Below, in pieces: positions 38,981 to 48,537 of a DNA stretch of 64,000 bases (positions are counted from its first letter, which is position 1; every line of letters starts with the position of its first letter). The notes below the pieces were generated by a model that was given only the letters and a program-made list of their open reading frames with translations, did no database searches and was not told the origin of the DNA. This stretch comes from Bacillus gobiensis (lineage in GTDB: Bacteria; Bacillota; Bacilli; Bacillales; Bacillaceae). The stretch is taken from assembly GCF_001278705.1 (NCBI RefSeq), contig NZ_CP012600.1:434190-498189 (forward strand), given 5' to 3'. The translations under genes and the position numbers were made by a program.

Positions 38981-39103
38981 GTTGTTTTCCCCAAGCAAAG
39001 CAAAAATGGATCCGCGTGCTAAGTTAAAGCTGAGTCCATTTAAGACAACTTTATTTCCATAGGCTTTCTTTAGTTCTTTAACCTCAATTAGAGCATTCTC
39101 CAT
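38960..39103 (-). pseudogene. Truncated ABC transporter ATPase, N-terminal fragment
   Basis: The 47-codon frame reads MENALIEVKELKKAYGNKVV and then IFALLGEN, stopping inside Walker A: the expected GENGAGKTT becomes GENNN before leaving homology at about 38984. The ATG has GTGAGG upstream. It lies behind the TetR gene, as drug-exporting ABC ATPase genes usually do, so the original TetR-ABC exporter operon was cut by the deletion that also truncated the aldo/keto reductase. Confidence 0.8.
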
Positions 39104-39211
39104 AAATACCTCACTCCCATAATGAAAATCCCCTTTAATTTAGATTGACCAAATCAGTCAATATAAGAATGAATGCCTTACCACCTTTTGTTAATAAAAA
39201 TTTGCTTTCGA

Positions 39212-39811
39212 TTAGCGTGTCGATATCATCCTCAAAAGTAGATCGATTTTCCTGTCCATATTTTCATTCCACCAATTAAAATCCCCTTCCATCATTAACC
39301 CAGAAATGACAGTTAAAAAAAGCTCGAGTAATTCTTGGGGATCTGACTGGATGATCTCTCCATTTTCTTGACCTTCAATAAACAACGGAAGCAGTTGTTG
39401 TGCGTACTCTTCAGAAGAATGTTCTATCAGCTCTTTCGATTGTTCGGGTACAGGATATTTTGCTCGAAGGATATGTTGAATCACTCGAAACACATCGCTG
39501 TTTCCTTCTGTTAATGCGATACGGATAAAATGTTTGATTTTTTCAATAGGAGTTAACGGCAGTGCTTTAATTTCTTGAAATAATTCGGTTGCTCCGGTCA
39601 TTGCCCATTTAAGACTTTCGTGCAAAACCTCTTCTTTGGACTTGAAATAATGATACAGCAGGCCGTGGCTTATACTCGCTTCGGCAGCAATCATGCTAAT
39701 TTTCGTCAGTTTAATACCGTTTTCAGCGAACACCTTTAAAGCGGCAGACATGATTTGATTTTTACGTTCATTGCGAATTTGTTCCAATTGATTTTCATTT
39801 AATGGGGCCAT
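39212..39811 (-). CDS. TetR/AcrR-family regulator, orphaned
   Basis: The 199-residue protein has a TetR helix-turn-helix near the N terminus (LTKISMIAAEASISHGLLYHYFKSKEEVL) and a variable helical sensor domain. The gene that followed it, an ABC ATPase, is reduced to a fragment, so the regulator may have lost its main target. A palindrome at 39841-39855 just upstream is a plausible operator. Start ATG with GAGGAG 11 bases before. Confidence 0.88.
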   Translation of the reverse strand: MAPLNENQLEQIRNERKNQIMSAALKVFAENGIKLTKISMIAAEASISHGLLYHYFKSKEEVLHESLKWAMTGATELFQEIKALPLTPIEKIKHFIRIALTEGNSDVFRVIQHILRAKYPVPEQSKELIEHSSEEYAQQLLPLFIEGQENGEIIQSDPQELLELFLTVISGLMMEGDFNWWNENMDRKIDLLLRMISTR

Positions 39812-39840
39812 AGCATTCTGAACTCCTCTATGTTTGTTTG

Positions 39841-39855
39841 TATGATTTTATCATA
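39841..39855 (-). promoter_or_regulatory. Candidate TetR operator
   Basis: Perfect palindrome TATGATTTTATCATA (arms TATGAT/ATCATA) 30 bases upstream of the TetR start. The remaining stretch to 40060 has inverted repeats GACATCCT/AGGATGTC and GGCAGGA/TCCTGCC but no gene. Confidence 0.5.
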
Positions 39856-40060
39856 GCATGAATCCTTTGTAATGGATTGAAAGAAGAACAACTGGATTAG
39901 GCGCGAAAGTTGATTGCGTGCTTTTGCATAAATAAAAAGACATCCTTGCCTTTGAAAATGGATAACCCAAAACCAACTTTCATAAGGAGGATGTCAATCT
40001 AATCAACAATATGTGTATGGCAGGAGGGGGGACAAAGTTTCTAAATTTTCCTGCCCAATA

Positions 40061-41236
40061 TTATGAGTCGGAAAAGACTTTCTGTTTTCCATTAACATTC
40101 ATCAGCTGAGCAAGCAGTTCTTTTGCACTTTCATATAAAAAATATGCGGCTTTAACGATAGCTTTTTCATCAACCGTAAATGAAGGATGATGCCAGTCTT
40201 CATTTCCGCTTGTTCCGAAGAAAGCAAACGATCCTGGGATATTCTGAAGATAGTAAGCAAAGTCTTCGCCGGCTGTTGACGGATCCGGATCTATGACGTG
40301 CAGGGACAGCCTTTTGGCAGCGGCCCGGGTTGCATCTGTTATTTCCGAATGGTTAATCAGCGGCGGCGGCCCAGCAAACCATTGAATCTTTGCTTCCTGA
40401 GAAAACGCGGCGCTAACATGCTCTACTACAGAATAAAACCGTTCCTTTACTTCCTTTCGGACAGTGTTATCGAACGTTCGGACCGTTCCTTCAATCGTTA
40501 CATCTTCAGGGATGACATTCCAAGTGCTTCCGCCTTCTATTCTCGTTACACTAACGACAGCACTCTGCAAGGGTGATACGTTTCTGCTGACAATCGTTTG
40601 TATAGATGAAATAAGCTGTGCTGCAGCCACAATCGGATCACGTCCATTATTTGGCAGAGCTGCGTGAGCGCCTTTACCTTTGATATTCACTTTAAAGCGG
40701 TCCACAGCCGCCATGATTGGACCGCTTTTTATCCCGACCGTACCCACCGGCAATTCCGGCTTGTTATGAAGGCCGATAATTGCATCAACATCATCAACCT
40801 GTCCGTCTTTTATGACTTTAACTGCACCTCCACCTGATTCTTCAGCTGGCTGAAACAAAAAACGAATGTTTCCCTGTAAGTTCTCCTGGTCTTCTTTTAG
40901 TAGATAAGCTGCACCTATAGCGGCAGCTGTATGAAAATCATGTCCGCATGCATGCATTTTACCTTTTATTTTTGAAGCGTACGGCAAATCTGTTTTTTCT
41001 TCGATCGGCAAAGCATCAATGTCGGCACGTACAGCAATTGTTGCTCCGGATTTTCCACCTTTAATATCGGCAAATACGCCCGTTTCAAGCGAAGTTGGAC
41101 GAATCTCAATCTGTTTTTCTTGAAGCCAGCCTGTGATCGCTTTTGTCGTTTCAAACTCCTCTTTTGACAGCTCTGGATATTGGTGCATATGGCGGCGGAT
41201 TGAAATTAAACGGGCTTCTAGTTCTGTTGGGCTCAT
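40061..41236 (-). CDS. sndA: M20D amidohydrolase/deacylase, SndA/YxeP-like
   Basis: The 391-residue enzyme is a member of the HipO/YxeP peptidase family. Metal-site motifs are HACGHDFHTA, FQPAEESGGGA, GLHNKPELPVGT and EDFAYYL. In B. subtilis, SndA and YxeP remove the acetyl group from N-acetylcysteine-type compounds after C-S cleavage of S-(2-succino)cysteine; the operon context supports the same role. ATG 41236 follows AGAAGG; it still overlaps the preceding acetyltransferase gene by 86 bases, an unusually long overlap. Confidence 0.85.
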   Translation of the reverse strand: MSPTELEARLISIRRHMHQYPELSKEEFETTKAITGWLQEKQIEIRPTSLETGVFADIKGGKSGATIAVRADIDALPIEEKTDLPYASKIKGKMHACGHDFHTAAAIGAAYLLKEDQENLQGNIRFLFQPAEESGGGAVKVIKDGQVDDVDAIIGLHNKPELPVGTVGIKSGPIMAAVDRFKVNIKGKGAHAALPNNGRDPIVAAAQLISSIQTIVSRNVSPLQSAVVSVTRIEGGSTWNVIPEDVTIEGTVRTFDNTVRKEVKERFYSVVEHVSAAFSQEAKIQWFAGPPPLINHSEITDATRAAAKRLSLHVIDPDPSTAGEDFAYYLQNIPGSFAFFGTSGNEDWHHPSFTVDEKAIVKAAYFLYESAKELLAQLMNVNGKQKVFSDS

Positions 41237-41765
41237 GAAATTCACCTTCTTCTTTTATTAGATCAAAGCGATAGCATTTTACAAGTATATTTTGATTGTA
41301 AAATTCTTTGGATTCGTCTCGTTTAAATCCCAGCCATTCATACAATTGAATCGCTTTTTGCATCAGGTCGGTTGAATGCAAATACAAGCTTTCTGCCCTT
41401 TTTAATTTTGCATATTGACAGCTTTCTTTCAGCAAAGCCTGGCCGACACCACGCCCCCGCGCTTCTGGATGAACCGCAAGCAGACGGACAATCGGCGAAA
41501 AAATCTCCAGTTCCGGACGGCCATATGCCTTTTCCGAGGATTCAAACAACTGAAGTGTCCCGAGTACAGATTGCCCGTTTTTCGCTACCAGGATTCGATC
41601 AATTTGTGGATTATCAACTGAGGCACTAATATTCGCTAAATAGTTCAGCCACATATCAGGATTTTCAAATTTCTTCTCATATTGACTGTAACTATCGATC
41701 AACAACTGGCGTACGGTTTCTCTATCTTGTTCCTCTAGATCAGTGATCGATACGTTTTGAGACAT
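41151..41765 (-). CDS. GNAT-family N-acetyltransferase with C-terminal extension
   Basis: The 204-residue protein has a GNAT core with the acetyl-CoA loop VHPEARGRGVGQALLKE and LYEWLGFKRDE. Its last 30 or so residues, proline- and arginine-rich, are encoded within the sndA overlap and may be a by-product of stop-codon loss. It is one of two acetyltransferases in this operon; B. subtilis SnaA and SnaB acetylate S-(2-succino)cysteine, so one or both likely act on an S-substituted cysteine. Confidence 0.8.
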   Translation of the reverse strand: MSQNVSITDLEEQDRETVRQLLIDSYSQYEKKFENPDMWLNYLANISASVDNPQIDRILVAKNGQSVLGTLQLFESSEKAYGRPELEIFSPIVRLLAVHPEARGRGVGQALLKESCQYAKLKRAESLYLHSTDLMQKAIQLYEWLGFKRDESKEFYNQNILVKCYRFDLIKEEGEFHEPNRTRSPFNFNPPPYAPISRAVKRGV

Positions 41766-41794
41766 TTAGATCTATCCTCCTTACGCATTATTCC

Positions 41795-42565
41795 TTAATT
41801 TGCTTCTTCCTGCAGCCAGTTGTCAGCCGCATCTCTTGAAATACGTCTTAAAAACCTGCGAGTTCGTTCTTCTTTGGGGCTGTTGAAAATTTCAAACGGT
41901 GTACCTTTCTCAACGATGATACCTTCGTCCATGAAAAGAATCTGGTCTGATACCTCACGGGCGAAATTCATTTCATGAGTAACGATAAGCATCGTGATTC
42001 CTTCTCTTGCAATGTCTCTAATAACAGAGAGAACTTCACCAACGAGTTCGGGATCGAGAGCCGATGTCGGTTCGTCAAATAGAATAACTTCCGGGTTTAG
42101 TGCCAGGGCGCGTGCGATGCCGACTCGCTGCTGCTGGCCGCCGGAAAGCTGGCTGGGATAATGATTCAGCTTATTGGAAAGTCCGACTTTTTCTAATACT
42201 CGTTCACTTCGCTCTTTTGCTTCCGCCTTATTGATTTTTTTTGCGATAATTAGTCCTTCCATAACGTTTTCAGTGACAGTTTTATGGGCAAATAAATTGT
42301 AGTGCTGAAACACCATTGCAGACTGTTTTCGAAGTGATATAATATCTTTTTTCTTAGCCTCTTTTGCTTCGAGCTTTATAGCACCAACGTGGACCGTGCC
42401 AGCATCCGGTTTTTCCAGATAGTTTACGCATCTAAGCAGTGTGGTTTTTCCGGAACCGCTTGGACCGAGAATCGTAACGACTTCTCCTTTTTCGATTGTT
42501 AGATTAATGCCCTTTAACACTTCCTGATGCAGGAATGATTTTTTTATGCCCTGCAGATAAATCAT
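41795..42565 (-). CDS. tcyN: Cystine-type ABC importer ATPase, TcyN-like
   Basis: The 256-residue polar amino acid ABC ATPase has Walker A (GPSGSGKTT), Q loop ([13 protein letters not shown]), signature [16 protein letters not shown], Walker B ([14 protein letters not shown]) and VTHEM. It powers the permease pair encoded just upstream (4-base overlap with tcyM). Gene order SBP-permease-permease-ATPase matches tcyJKLMN of B. subtilis, which imports L-cystine, cystathionine and S-sulfocysteine. Confidence 0.88.
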   Translation of the reverse strand: MIYLQGIKKSFLHQEVLKGINLTIEKGEVVTILGPSGSGKTTLLRCVNYLEKPDAGTVHVGAIKLEAKEAKKKDIISLRKQSAMVFQHYNLFAHKTVTENVMEGLIIAKKINKAEAKERSERVLEKVGLSNKLNHYPSQLSGGQQQRVGIARALALNPEVILFDEPTSALDPELVGEVLSVIRDIAREGITMLIVTHEMNFAREVSDQILFMDEGIIVEKGTPFEIFNSPKEERTRRFLRRISRDAADNWLQEEAN

Positions 42566-43272
42566 CGAACTCCTCCTCTTGTATAAGATGTAGCTTTTTT
42601 CTCCATAAGAGACGATAGGCTTTCTACAAGAATCGTCAATACCCAGTAAATAATTCCCGCAGCAATAAAAGCTTCAAGAAACTTTAAATTGGTTGAAGCG
42701 ACAATATTGGCAGCTCCGGTTAATTCTTTTTGCGAAACGATAAACGCAATAGATGATGTATGCAAAAATCCGATAAAAATATTGGTGAAGTTAGGGATGG
42801 ACTGTGCAAGTGCCTGTGGCAGAATGATGCGAAACAGTGTCTGAAACGTATTCATTCCCACAGAATACGCAGCTTCCGCCTGTCCTTTAGAAATGCTGGA
42901 TATGCCCGAACGAATCACTTCTGATAAATATGCCCCGGCACTTAACGACAAAGCTGTCAGGACAAAAATGATGATAGGGATATTTTGCGAATTGGACTCT
43001 AATCCGAGCTGTACTGCTGCTTTATCAATAAGAAGCGGCAATCCGAAATAAATGATCATGATATGCATGATGATTGGCGTCCCTCTCAAAAATGAGACAT
43101 ATCCGTTCGCAATTGCAGTCAATCCTTTCACTTCATACACTCGGATCAGCGCTACTGCCAACCCGATTAAAAAACCGATAGATAAAGGGATAAGTGTGAG
43201 CATCATTGTAATTGGCAGAGCCTTTACTATTTCAGTTAAAGCCGTCCAAATAAACGGAATATCAATTGCCAA
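42562..43272 (-). CDS. tcyM: Cystine-type ABC importer permease, TcyM-like
   Basis: The 236-residue membrane protein has five or so transmembrane segments and the docking loop [25 protein letters not shown] of the HisMQ family. [17 protein letters not shown] is characteristic. Translation starts at TTG 43272, seven bases after GGGAGAG. It pairs with the upstream permease. Confidence 0.88.
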   Translation of the reverse strand: MAIDIPFIWTALTEIVKALPITMMLTLIPLSIGFLIGLAVALIRVYEVKGLTAIANGYVSFLRGTPIIMHIMIIYFGLPLLIDKAAVQLGLESNSQNIPIIIFVLTALSLSAGAYLSEVIRSGISSISKGQAEAAYSVGMNTFQTLFRIILPQALAQSIPNFTNIFIGFLHTSSIAFIVSQKELTGAANIVASTNLKFLEAFIAAGIIYWVLTILVESLSSLMEKKATSYTRGGVR

Positions 43273-43289
43273 ATTAATCTCTCCCTTTA

Positions 43290-43991
43290 TTAATGCTTTA
43301 GCACAGCTGATTTATATTGGTTGATATGCTTTTCAAATAAACGAAATAATTTTTCAAAAATGAGCACTACGATGTAATAAATGACTGAAAGTGAAATATA
43401 CACTTCTAGAGCATGAGCGCTCGATGCAATTAAAGTTTCGCCGCGGCCGACCAAATCCATGACACCAATCGTAAATGCAAGGGAAGTGTCCTTTAGTGAT
43501 CCCACGACAGAATTTGCAATATTGGGCAATGCAATACCAATCGCCTGTGGGATGACTATGCGAAAAAAGGTTTGTACATCATTCATTCCGACTGAATATG
43601 CGGCTTCAGATTGCCCGTAGTCGACAGATTGAACAGCTCCTCTGAAAATTTCTGAAAAGACGGCTCCGTTACTGATCGCATATGTGATCATAACGAAATA
43701 AATCGGTTCCATTCTTGATAAGTCAAGGTTAATGATTGAGAGCAATGCCGGAACGCCGTAAAAAACAAGGAACAATTGAATTAAAATTGGCGTTCCACGA
43801 ATAAATGAAACGTAAATGATAACCAGCTGTGAGAGTATCGGAATACGAAAAAGCCTCGGGACAGCAGCTGCTATCCCGATGACCATTCCACACACGATTG
43901 AGACGGCAAGAATTTGAAGTGTCACTCCTAAATATGGAATAAGAGTATAAAAAAATTCCCAAATTAACGTAAAATCAAATGCTTTCCCCAA
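43290..43991 (-). CDS. tcyL: Cystine-type ABC importer permease, TcyL-like
   Basis: The 233-residue membrane protein carries FIRGTPILIQLFLVFYG and docking loop [25 protein letters not shown]. The open frame extends to 44003, but the GTG there is part of the GAGGTGG ribosome site. TTG 43991 has the right spacing and yields MGKAFDFTLI, which lines up with the N terminus of B. subtilis TcyL. Confidence 0.87.
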   Translation of the reverse strand: MGKAFDFTLIWEFFYTLIPYLGVTLQILAVSIVCGMVIGIAAAVPRLFRIPILSQLVIIYVSFIRGTPILIQLFLVFYGVPALLSIINLDLSRMEPIYFVMITYAISNGAVFSEIFRGAVQSVDYGQSEAAYSVGMNDVQTFFRIVIPQAIGIALPNIANSVVGSLKDTSLAFTIGVMDLVGRGETLIASSAHALEVYISLSVIYYIVVLIFEKLFRLFEKHINQYKSAVLKH

Positions 43992-44028
43992 TTCTAAAAC
44001 CACCTCGATTTGTTTAAAACTACTACTA

Positions 44029-44847
44029 TTAAAAATCTACTGTGTAGTCAGCACCAAGCCATTTTTTACTTAGCTCACTTACAACTCCGTCTTTTTTTAG
44101 TTCAACAAGAGCTTCATCAATTCGCTTTTGCAAAGTTGTTTCATTTTTGCGGAGCAGGAAGTACACCTTTGAATTCAACAGCGGCTCGCCGACAATTTTT
44201 TGCTGGGCATCCGCCTGTTCATTTCTAAAATCAACAGCAAATGGAGTGGTGATTGTTGCGTCCGCACGACCTGTGCGAATTTGATTGATCGAATCATCAG
44301 CACCTTGACCCGAATACACAATATCAATACCCGCATTGTTTTCTTTATTGTATTTTTCTAGGAATACAGCGGAGTTGCTCGTTGCACTAACGACTGCTTT
44401 TTTTCCAGTTAAATCTTTGATCGATTGAATAGTATTATTGTCCTTTTGAACCGCCACATGGAGAGGGAACACGTTATATGGTTCTTTATTGAATAAGAAT
44501 TTTTTCTGGCGCTCTTCATTCACTTCCATTTGATGAGCAATAAAATCAATTTTGTTCGTTTCAAGGCTAAGTAACAGATTAGAAAATTCCATCGTTTTAA
44601 ATTCAAATTCGTATTCCGGAAGCTTCTTGTCAATCTCACGAACGAGCTCCACATCATACCCGGTCAGCTTGCCGTTTTCATCCAAAAAGCAGATTTTCGG
44701 GAATTGTGTGCCCGTTCCGACAATAATTTTTTGAACATTTTTCTTTGCGCTTCCAGAATCAGAGCCTGCCGATGTTTCTCCACCTGAGCATGCTGAAGCT
44801 AAAAAAGTAAATAATAATATGAATAGTAACCAGATTTTCTTATCCAT
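44029..44847 (-). CDS. tcyK: Cystine-type ABC importer binding lipoprotein, TcyJ/TcyK-like
   Basis: The 272-residue lipoprotein has a signal with lipobox LASACSG and a family 3 amino acid binding fold (LTGYDVELVREIDKKLPEYE, VVSATSNSAVFLEKYN). B. subtilis has two such binding proteins in this operon (TcyJ and TcyK); only one is present here. Of two tandem ATGs, the second (44847) sits better after TAGGAGG. Confidence 0.87.
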   Translation of the reverse strand: MDKKIWLLFILLFTFLASACSGGETSAGSDSGSAKKNVQKIIVGTGTQFPKICFLDENGKLTGYDVELVREIDKKLPEYEFEFKTMEFSNLLLSLETNKIDFIAHQMEVNEERQKKFLFNKEPYNVFPLHVAVQKDNNTIQSIKDLTGKKAVVSATSNSAVFLEKYNKENNAGIDIVYSGQGADDSINQIRTGRADATITTPFAVDFRNEQADAQQKIVGEPLLNSKVYFLLRKNETTLQKRIDEALVELKKDGVVSELSKKWLGADYTVDF

Positions 44848-44870
44848 CATTTCCTCCTAAAACAAACTTA

Positions 44871-45407
44871 TTAACTGCTAATTGGTTCTTTGTTTTCAAT
44901 TATGCGGTATAGAGGTTCGTTTAAAATTTTCCGAAGAAAGACGATTTTGTCGCCTTCGTATATTTTTTCATCAAAAATTCGGTAACCTCTTCGTTCATAA
45001 ATCGAGACGAGCCAAGGATGGCGTTCGGCTGTAGCTAAATAAACTGCTGGAGCTTTCACTTGATCGCGTAGCACGTTTTCCTCTACGAAATTGAGCAGCT
45101 TTGAACCAATACCTTTCTGTTTGTATTCCGGATCTACGGCAAACCACCAGATGAACGGGTAAGGATCGCTGTGATCAGGATTAGCCCAAGGATACCTGAC
45201 TGTTACAGTCGCAATAATCTTACCTTCGTCTTCAAGAACGTACATCGCATTTCGGGTGATATTATTCAAAACAAGCTGTAAGTCAGCATTTGCAGCTGTA
45301 AAATTAATGTTCAGTTTTCGGATCGGTTCGTATGACCGAAGTGTAAGTTCTAGGACGGTGTGAGCATCCTCCGGTAAAGCCAATCGGATTGTTTGCGTCA
45401 ATTTCAT
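44871..45407 (-). CDS. snaA: GNAT-family N-acetyltransferase, SnaA/YtmI-like
   Basis: The 178-residue protein has a GNAT fold with the acetyl-CoA loop VDPEYKQKGIGSKLLNFVEE and a C-terminal YERRGYRIF. In B. subtilis the ytm operon opens with the acetyltransferase SnaA (YtmI), which N-acetylates S-(2-succino)cysteine-type substrates before C-S cleavage. Here it sits directly before the binding protein, so the assignment is by size and context; the other GNAT at 41151 could hold the same role. Confidence 0.72.
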   Translation of the reverse strand: MKLTQTIRLALPEDAHTVLELTLRSYEPIRKLNINFTAANADLQLVLNNITRNAMYVLEDEGKIIATVTVRYPWANPDHSDPYPFIWWFAVDPEYKQKGIGSKLLNFVEENVLRDQVKAPAVYLATAERHPWLVSIYERRGYRIFDEKIYEGDKIVFLRKILNEPLYRIIENKEPISS

Positions 45408-45464
45408 TCCCTCCCCGAAATATTTATTAATCTAATGTTTTTACTCGGATTAAAACGAAAAACA

Positions 45465-45734
45465 TTACGAAGTTTGTAAATACGGTGCCAATGCTTTCTC
45501 TACATGGTCGATACCAACCTTAGTTACGCCTTCGTAAATTCCATTTTTACCAATTTCAACTACTGGTACATGGCGGACGCCGTATTTTGCTTCTAAAATG
45601 TCCCGGCGATCATCGTTGTCTGTGACATCAATCGTTTGATAACCGACCTGTTTTTCTTTCAGATATTGTTTGACTTCCTCACAATAATGGCATCCTTCTT
45701 TTGACCAGACGATTACTGAAAATGTATTTGACAA
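45465..45734 (-). CDS. cmoI: Glutaredoxin-like protein, CmoI/YtnI-like
   Basis: The 89-residue thioredoxin-fold protein has the redox motif EGCHYCEEVKQYL and a cis-Pro region GVRHVPVVEIG. It resembles YtnI, encoded with CmoO and CmoJ in the B. subtilis sulfur operon, and may serve as reductant during organosulfur breakdown. Start ATG is not seen; the frame begins with TTG at 45734 after GGAGG at about nine bases. Confidence 0.82.
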   Translation of the reverse strand: MSNTFSVIVWSKEGCHYCEEVKQYLKEKQVGYQTIDVTDNDDRRDILEAKYGVRHVPVVEIGKNGIYEGVTKVGIDHVEKALAPYLQTS

Positions 45735-45748
45735 ATTAACTTCCTCCT

Positions 45749-47077
45749 TTAATAAACTGTGTGTTTTGTATATTGATTTTCCTTATAGGGAAGACCCAAA
45801 TTTCCTCGAAGCGTATCGCTTTTATACTCGCGGCTGTAATACCCTCTTTTTTCAAGAATCGGAATGACATTCTCAATGAGATCATTCAAACCGCTTGATA
45901 GGATCGGTGCTCCAAAAATAAATCCATCTGCGCCGCTGTTTTCAATCCAGGAAATGAATTGATTGGCAACTTGTTCATATGTCCCAAAAAAAGTGCTTTT
46001 CGGCGTTGTTACCTGCAGGGCAACTTCACGAAGTGTTAAATTTTGTTCCCGTGCTTTCTGTTTAATTCGATCAGTTGTCGACTGAAAGCTATTTTTACCT
46101 ACGTCACCAACATCGGGAAAGGGCCCGTCGAGTGGAAATACACTAAAATCAAAATGATCGAAAAATCTGCCTAAGTAATTAAGTGCATCTTCTATGGATA
46201 CAAGTTCTTGTATAGATCTGTACTTTTCTTCAGCTTCTTCAATCGTTTCTCCAGTTATCGGGTGAATGCCAGGGAAAATACGGACTTCATCTCTATTTCG
46301 GCCAAGCGATTCAGCCCGCTGCTTCACATCTTTGTAAAACGATTGTGCTTCTTCAAGGCTTTCGGCATTAGTAAACACTGCATCGGCTTCTTTTGCAGCA
46401 AGATTTCGTCCTGCTTCTGATGCACCTGCCTGAAAAATAACCTGCTGTCCTTGGTTAGATCTTTCAATATTGAGCGGTCCTTTTACTTGAAAGAACCGGC
46501 CATTATGATTTAGTGTGTGGAGCTTATTTTGATCGAAAAATTGCCCCGTTTCCCGATTCCGTAAAAAAGCATCATCCTCCCATGAATCCCACAAGCCTTT
46601 GACAACCTGCAAGTACTCATTTGCAATTTCATAACGCAGTGCATGAGACGGATGCTTTCCTTTGTTATAGTTATCCGCAGAGCCTTCGAGCGGGGAAGTA
46701 ACAACATTCCAGCCAGCACGACCGCCGCTTATTTTGTCCAATGATGCAAATTGGCGGGCGACAGTAAATGGTTCGCTGTAAGATGTTGACAATGTTCCAA
46801 CCAAGCCGATTTTTGATGTAACTGTTGCAAGTGCAGATAAAACCGTAATAGGTTCAAAACGATTTAAAAAGTGAGGGATTGATTTTTCGTTAATGTACAG
46901 CCCGTCTGCAACAAATGCGAATGTAAACCCTGCTGCTTCAGCCTGCTTTGCAATAGATTGATAATACTTCAGGTTTACACTTGCATCCGCCGGAACTGCT
47001 GGATCCTTCCACGAATTCATATGTCCCCCGGCTCCATGGAGCATGACACCAAATTGAATTTGTTTTTTATAAGACAT
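45749..47077 (-). CDS. cmoJ: FMN-dependent monooxygenase, NtaA/SnaA/DszA family, CmoJ/YtnJ-like
   Basis: The 442-residue protein starts [18 protein letters not shown] and has the two-component flavin monooxygenase pattern: [57 protein letters not shown], and GADGFIF. It strongly resembles B. subtilis YtnJ (CmoJ). The likely reaction is O2- and FMNH2-dependent C-S cleavage of an S-alkyl or S-acyl cysteine. ATG 47077 follows AAAAAGGA and overlaps the preceding gene by 11 bases. Confidence 0.9.
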   Translation of the reverse strand: MSYKKQIQFGVMLHGAGGHMNSWKDPAVPADASVNLKYYQSIAKQAEAAGFTFAFVADGLYINEKSIPHFLNRFEPITVLSALATVTSKIGLVGTLSTSYSEPFTVARQFASLDKISGGRAGWNVVTSPLEGSADNYNKGKHPSHALRYEIANEYLQVVKGLWDSWEDDAFLRNRETGQFFDQNKLHTLNHNGRFFQVKGPLNIERSNQGQQVIFQAGASEAGRNLAAKEADAVFTNAESLEEAQSFYKDVKQRAESLGRNRDEVRIFPGIHPITGETIEEAEEKYRSIQELVSIEDALNYLGRFFDHFDFSVFPLDGPFPDVGDVGKNSFQSTTDRIKQKAREQNLTLREVALQVTTPKSTFFGTYEQVANQFISWIENSGADGFIFGAPILSSGLNDLIENVIPILEKRGYYSREYKSDTLRGNLGLPYKENQYTKHTVY

Positions 47078-48083
47078 ATTTTTCATTCCTTTTTGCATTC
47101 GTATAAGCAGGGCTTAATAGATAAAAAGACGTGCTTCTTGCTTCTTTTTGCTGGATGGGGGAATGCAATATAAACTCATCCACGCCGTATGTTTTATGCA
47201 AATGCTCTAGTTCTTCGTGTACAAACGCCGGAGTTCCGGCAATTATATCTAACTCATGTGCAGTTACCTCATACGGCTCTCCGGCTTGCGTTCCAAAGGC
47301 TTCTGCCTGCTCGGCTGATTGAAGGGTAAATCTCCTCCCGCTTTTTAAATGGACCTTAAACACTTTTTGATATTTTACAAGTTGCTGAGCTTCATGCTGT
47401 GTGGATGCAGCGATAACAGCGGCCGATACGATAAACCTTCCTTCAGGATATTGACTGTGATAAACTTTGGCCGCTTTTTCAAGAATCGTATCATCGCTGT
47501 TAATAAATCTTGCAAAAACGAAATTCCAGCCAAATTTAGCAGCCAATTCTGCACTTTTAGGACTTGCGCCAAGTAAATAGTTCTCCGTTTTTCCAGCCGG
47601 AAGCGGTGTAGCTTGAATACCCGCAAGCGGATGCGTTTTATCGACTGAATTTTCAAGTAATTGATGCAGAAATGAGAATCTGCCTTCAAAATCTTTTCCA
47701 TCATTTATCGTTCCGAACTGCAGTGCTCTTGTGGAAAGGGGGAGGCCGCCTGGAGCTTTTCCAATGCCAAGATCTACTCTGTCAGGTGCCAATGTGGATA
47801 GGACGTGAAAATTTTCAGCTACTTTATAAGGACTGTAATGCTGAAGCATAACGCCGCCTGATCCTACACGGATAGAATTCGTCCTGGCCAGCAAATAGGA
47901 GATTAACACTTCAGGTGATGATCCAGCCAGTTGCTCTGCATGGTGATGTTCTGAAACCCAAAAACGTGAATAGCCCCATTCTTCTGCCTGTTGGGCTAGA
48001 CGAATCGTTTGCTGCAGTGCATCAAATGCTGTCTCTCCATCATGAATTGGACTTTGATCCAACAAACCAAGCTTATAACCCAT
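47067..48083 (-). CDS. cmoO: Luciferase-like monooxygenase, CmoO/YtmO-like
   Basis: The 338-residue protein belongs to the LLM flavin oxidoreductase class, with [38 protein letters not shown] and [11 protein letters not shown]. It resembles YtmO (CmoO). It opens this operon: ATG 48083 follows TGGAGGAAC, and a terminator separates it from the ribR unit upstream, so a dedicated promoter or read-through is required. In B. subtilis the ytm operon responds to sulfur limitation through YtlI and CymR; no ytlI is in this window. Confidence 0.9.
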   Translation of the reverse strand: MGYKLGLLDQSPIHDGETAFDALQQTIRLAQQAEEWGYSRFWVSEHHHAEQLAGSSPEVLISYLLARTNSIRVGSGGVMLQHYSPYKVAENFHVLSTLAPDRVDLGIGKAPGGLPLSTRALQFGTINDGKDFEGRFSFLHQLLENSVDKTHPLAGIQATPLPAGKTENYLLGASPKSAELAAKFGWNFVFARFINSDDTILEKAAKVYHSQYPEGRFIVSAAVIAASTQHEAQQLVKYQKVFKVHLKSGRRFTLQSAEQAEAFGTQAGEPYEVTAHELDIIAGTPAFVHEELEHLHKTYGVDEFILHSPIQQKEARSTSFYLLSPAYTNAKRNEKYVL

Positions 48084-48149
48084 ATGTTGTTCCTCCAGTT
48101 ATTAATCAGTTTTCTATCTAACGACCTGTGACTTTCAAAATTAATGATA

Positions 48150-48188
48150 AAAAAAGCAGCACATTCTTCTAGTGTAAGAATTGCTGCT
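48150..48188 (-). terminator. Terminator at the end of the ribR unit
   Basis: On the minus strand AGCAGCAATTCTT pairs with AAGAATGTGCTGCT (mismatch in the middle), followed by seven T. It overlaps the last 20 bases of the ribR C-terminal frame. Confidence 0.85.
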
Positions 48189-48537
48189 CCAGTTGACTGG
48201 TCACAAAATATTCATTTGAAAAAGTCGTAGTGAATTCCTTAAGTTTTATCGTCAGTCCGCCATGTCCAAATCTCATAAATTTCTGAGAATCATGATTTTC
48301 GTCTTTCACAAATTCTAAAAAAGCTAAAATATAGATGCGTCTAAACATAATATTAATCACACCATACTCGTAAAACCAATTATCTATTGAATTATATACC
48401 CCTCTATTTATACGGTACATTTGATTGCATTTGTTATAAAAGCTCAAGTCAGGAAGATTTAAATACTCGTTTTTCAGTAAAGTAGTTTTGCTCGGATTTT
48501 GTAGTAATTCCAGTGAGTTTAAAACGTTCTTTCGCAT
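48169..48537 (-). CDS. RibR C-terminal regulatory domain as a separate frame
   Basis: The 122-residue frame carries YLNLPDLSFYNKCNQMYRIN, RGVYNSIDNWFYEYG, RRIYILAFLEF and MRFGHGGL, matching the C-terminal half of B. subtilis RibR, the part that binds the FMN riboswitch RNA. It lies one base out of frame from the flavokinase half. An internal ATG at 48537 stands nine bases after AAGGAGG inside the flavokinase gene, so it could be translated on its own. Its first 15 or so residues (MRKNVLNSLELLQ) overlap flavokinase coding and resemble nothing known. Confidence 0.78.
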   Translation of the reverse strand: MRKNVLNSLELLQNPSKTTLLKNEYLNLPDLSFYNKCNQMYRINRGVYNSIDNWFYEYGVINIMFRRIYILAFLEFVKDENHDSQKFMRFGHGGLTIKLKEFTTTFSNEYFVTSQLEQQFLH

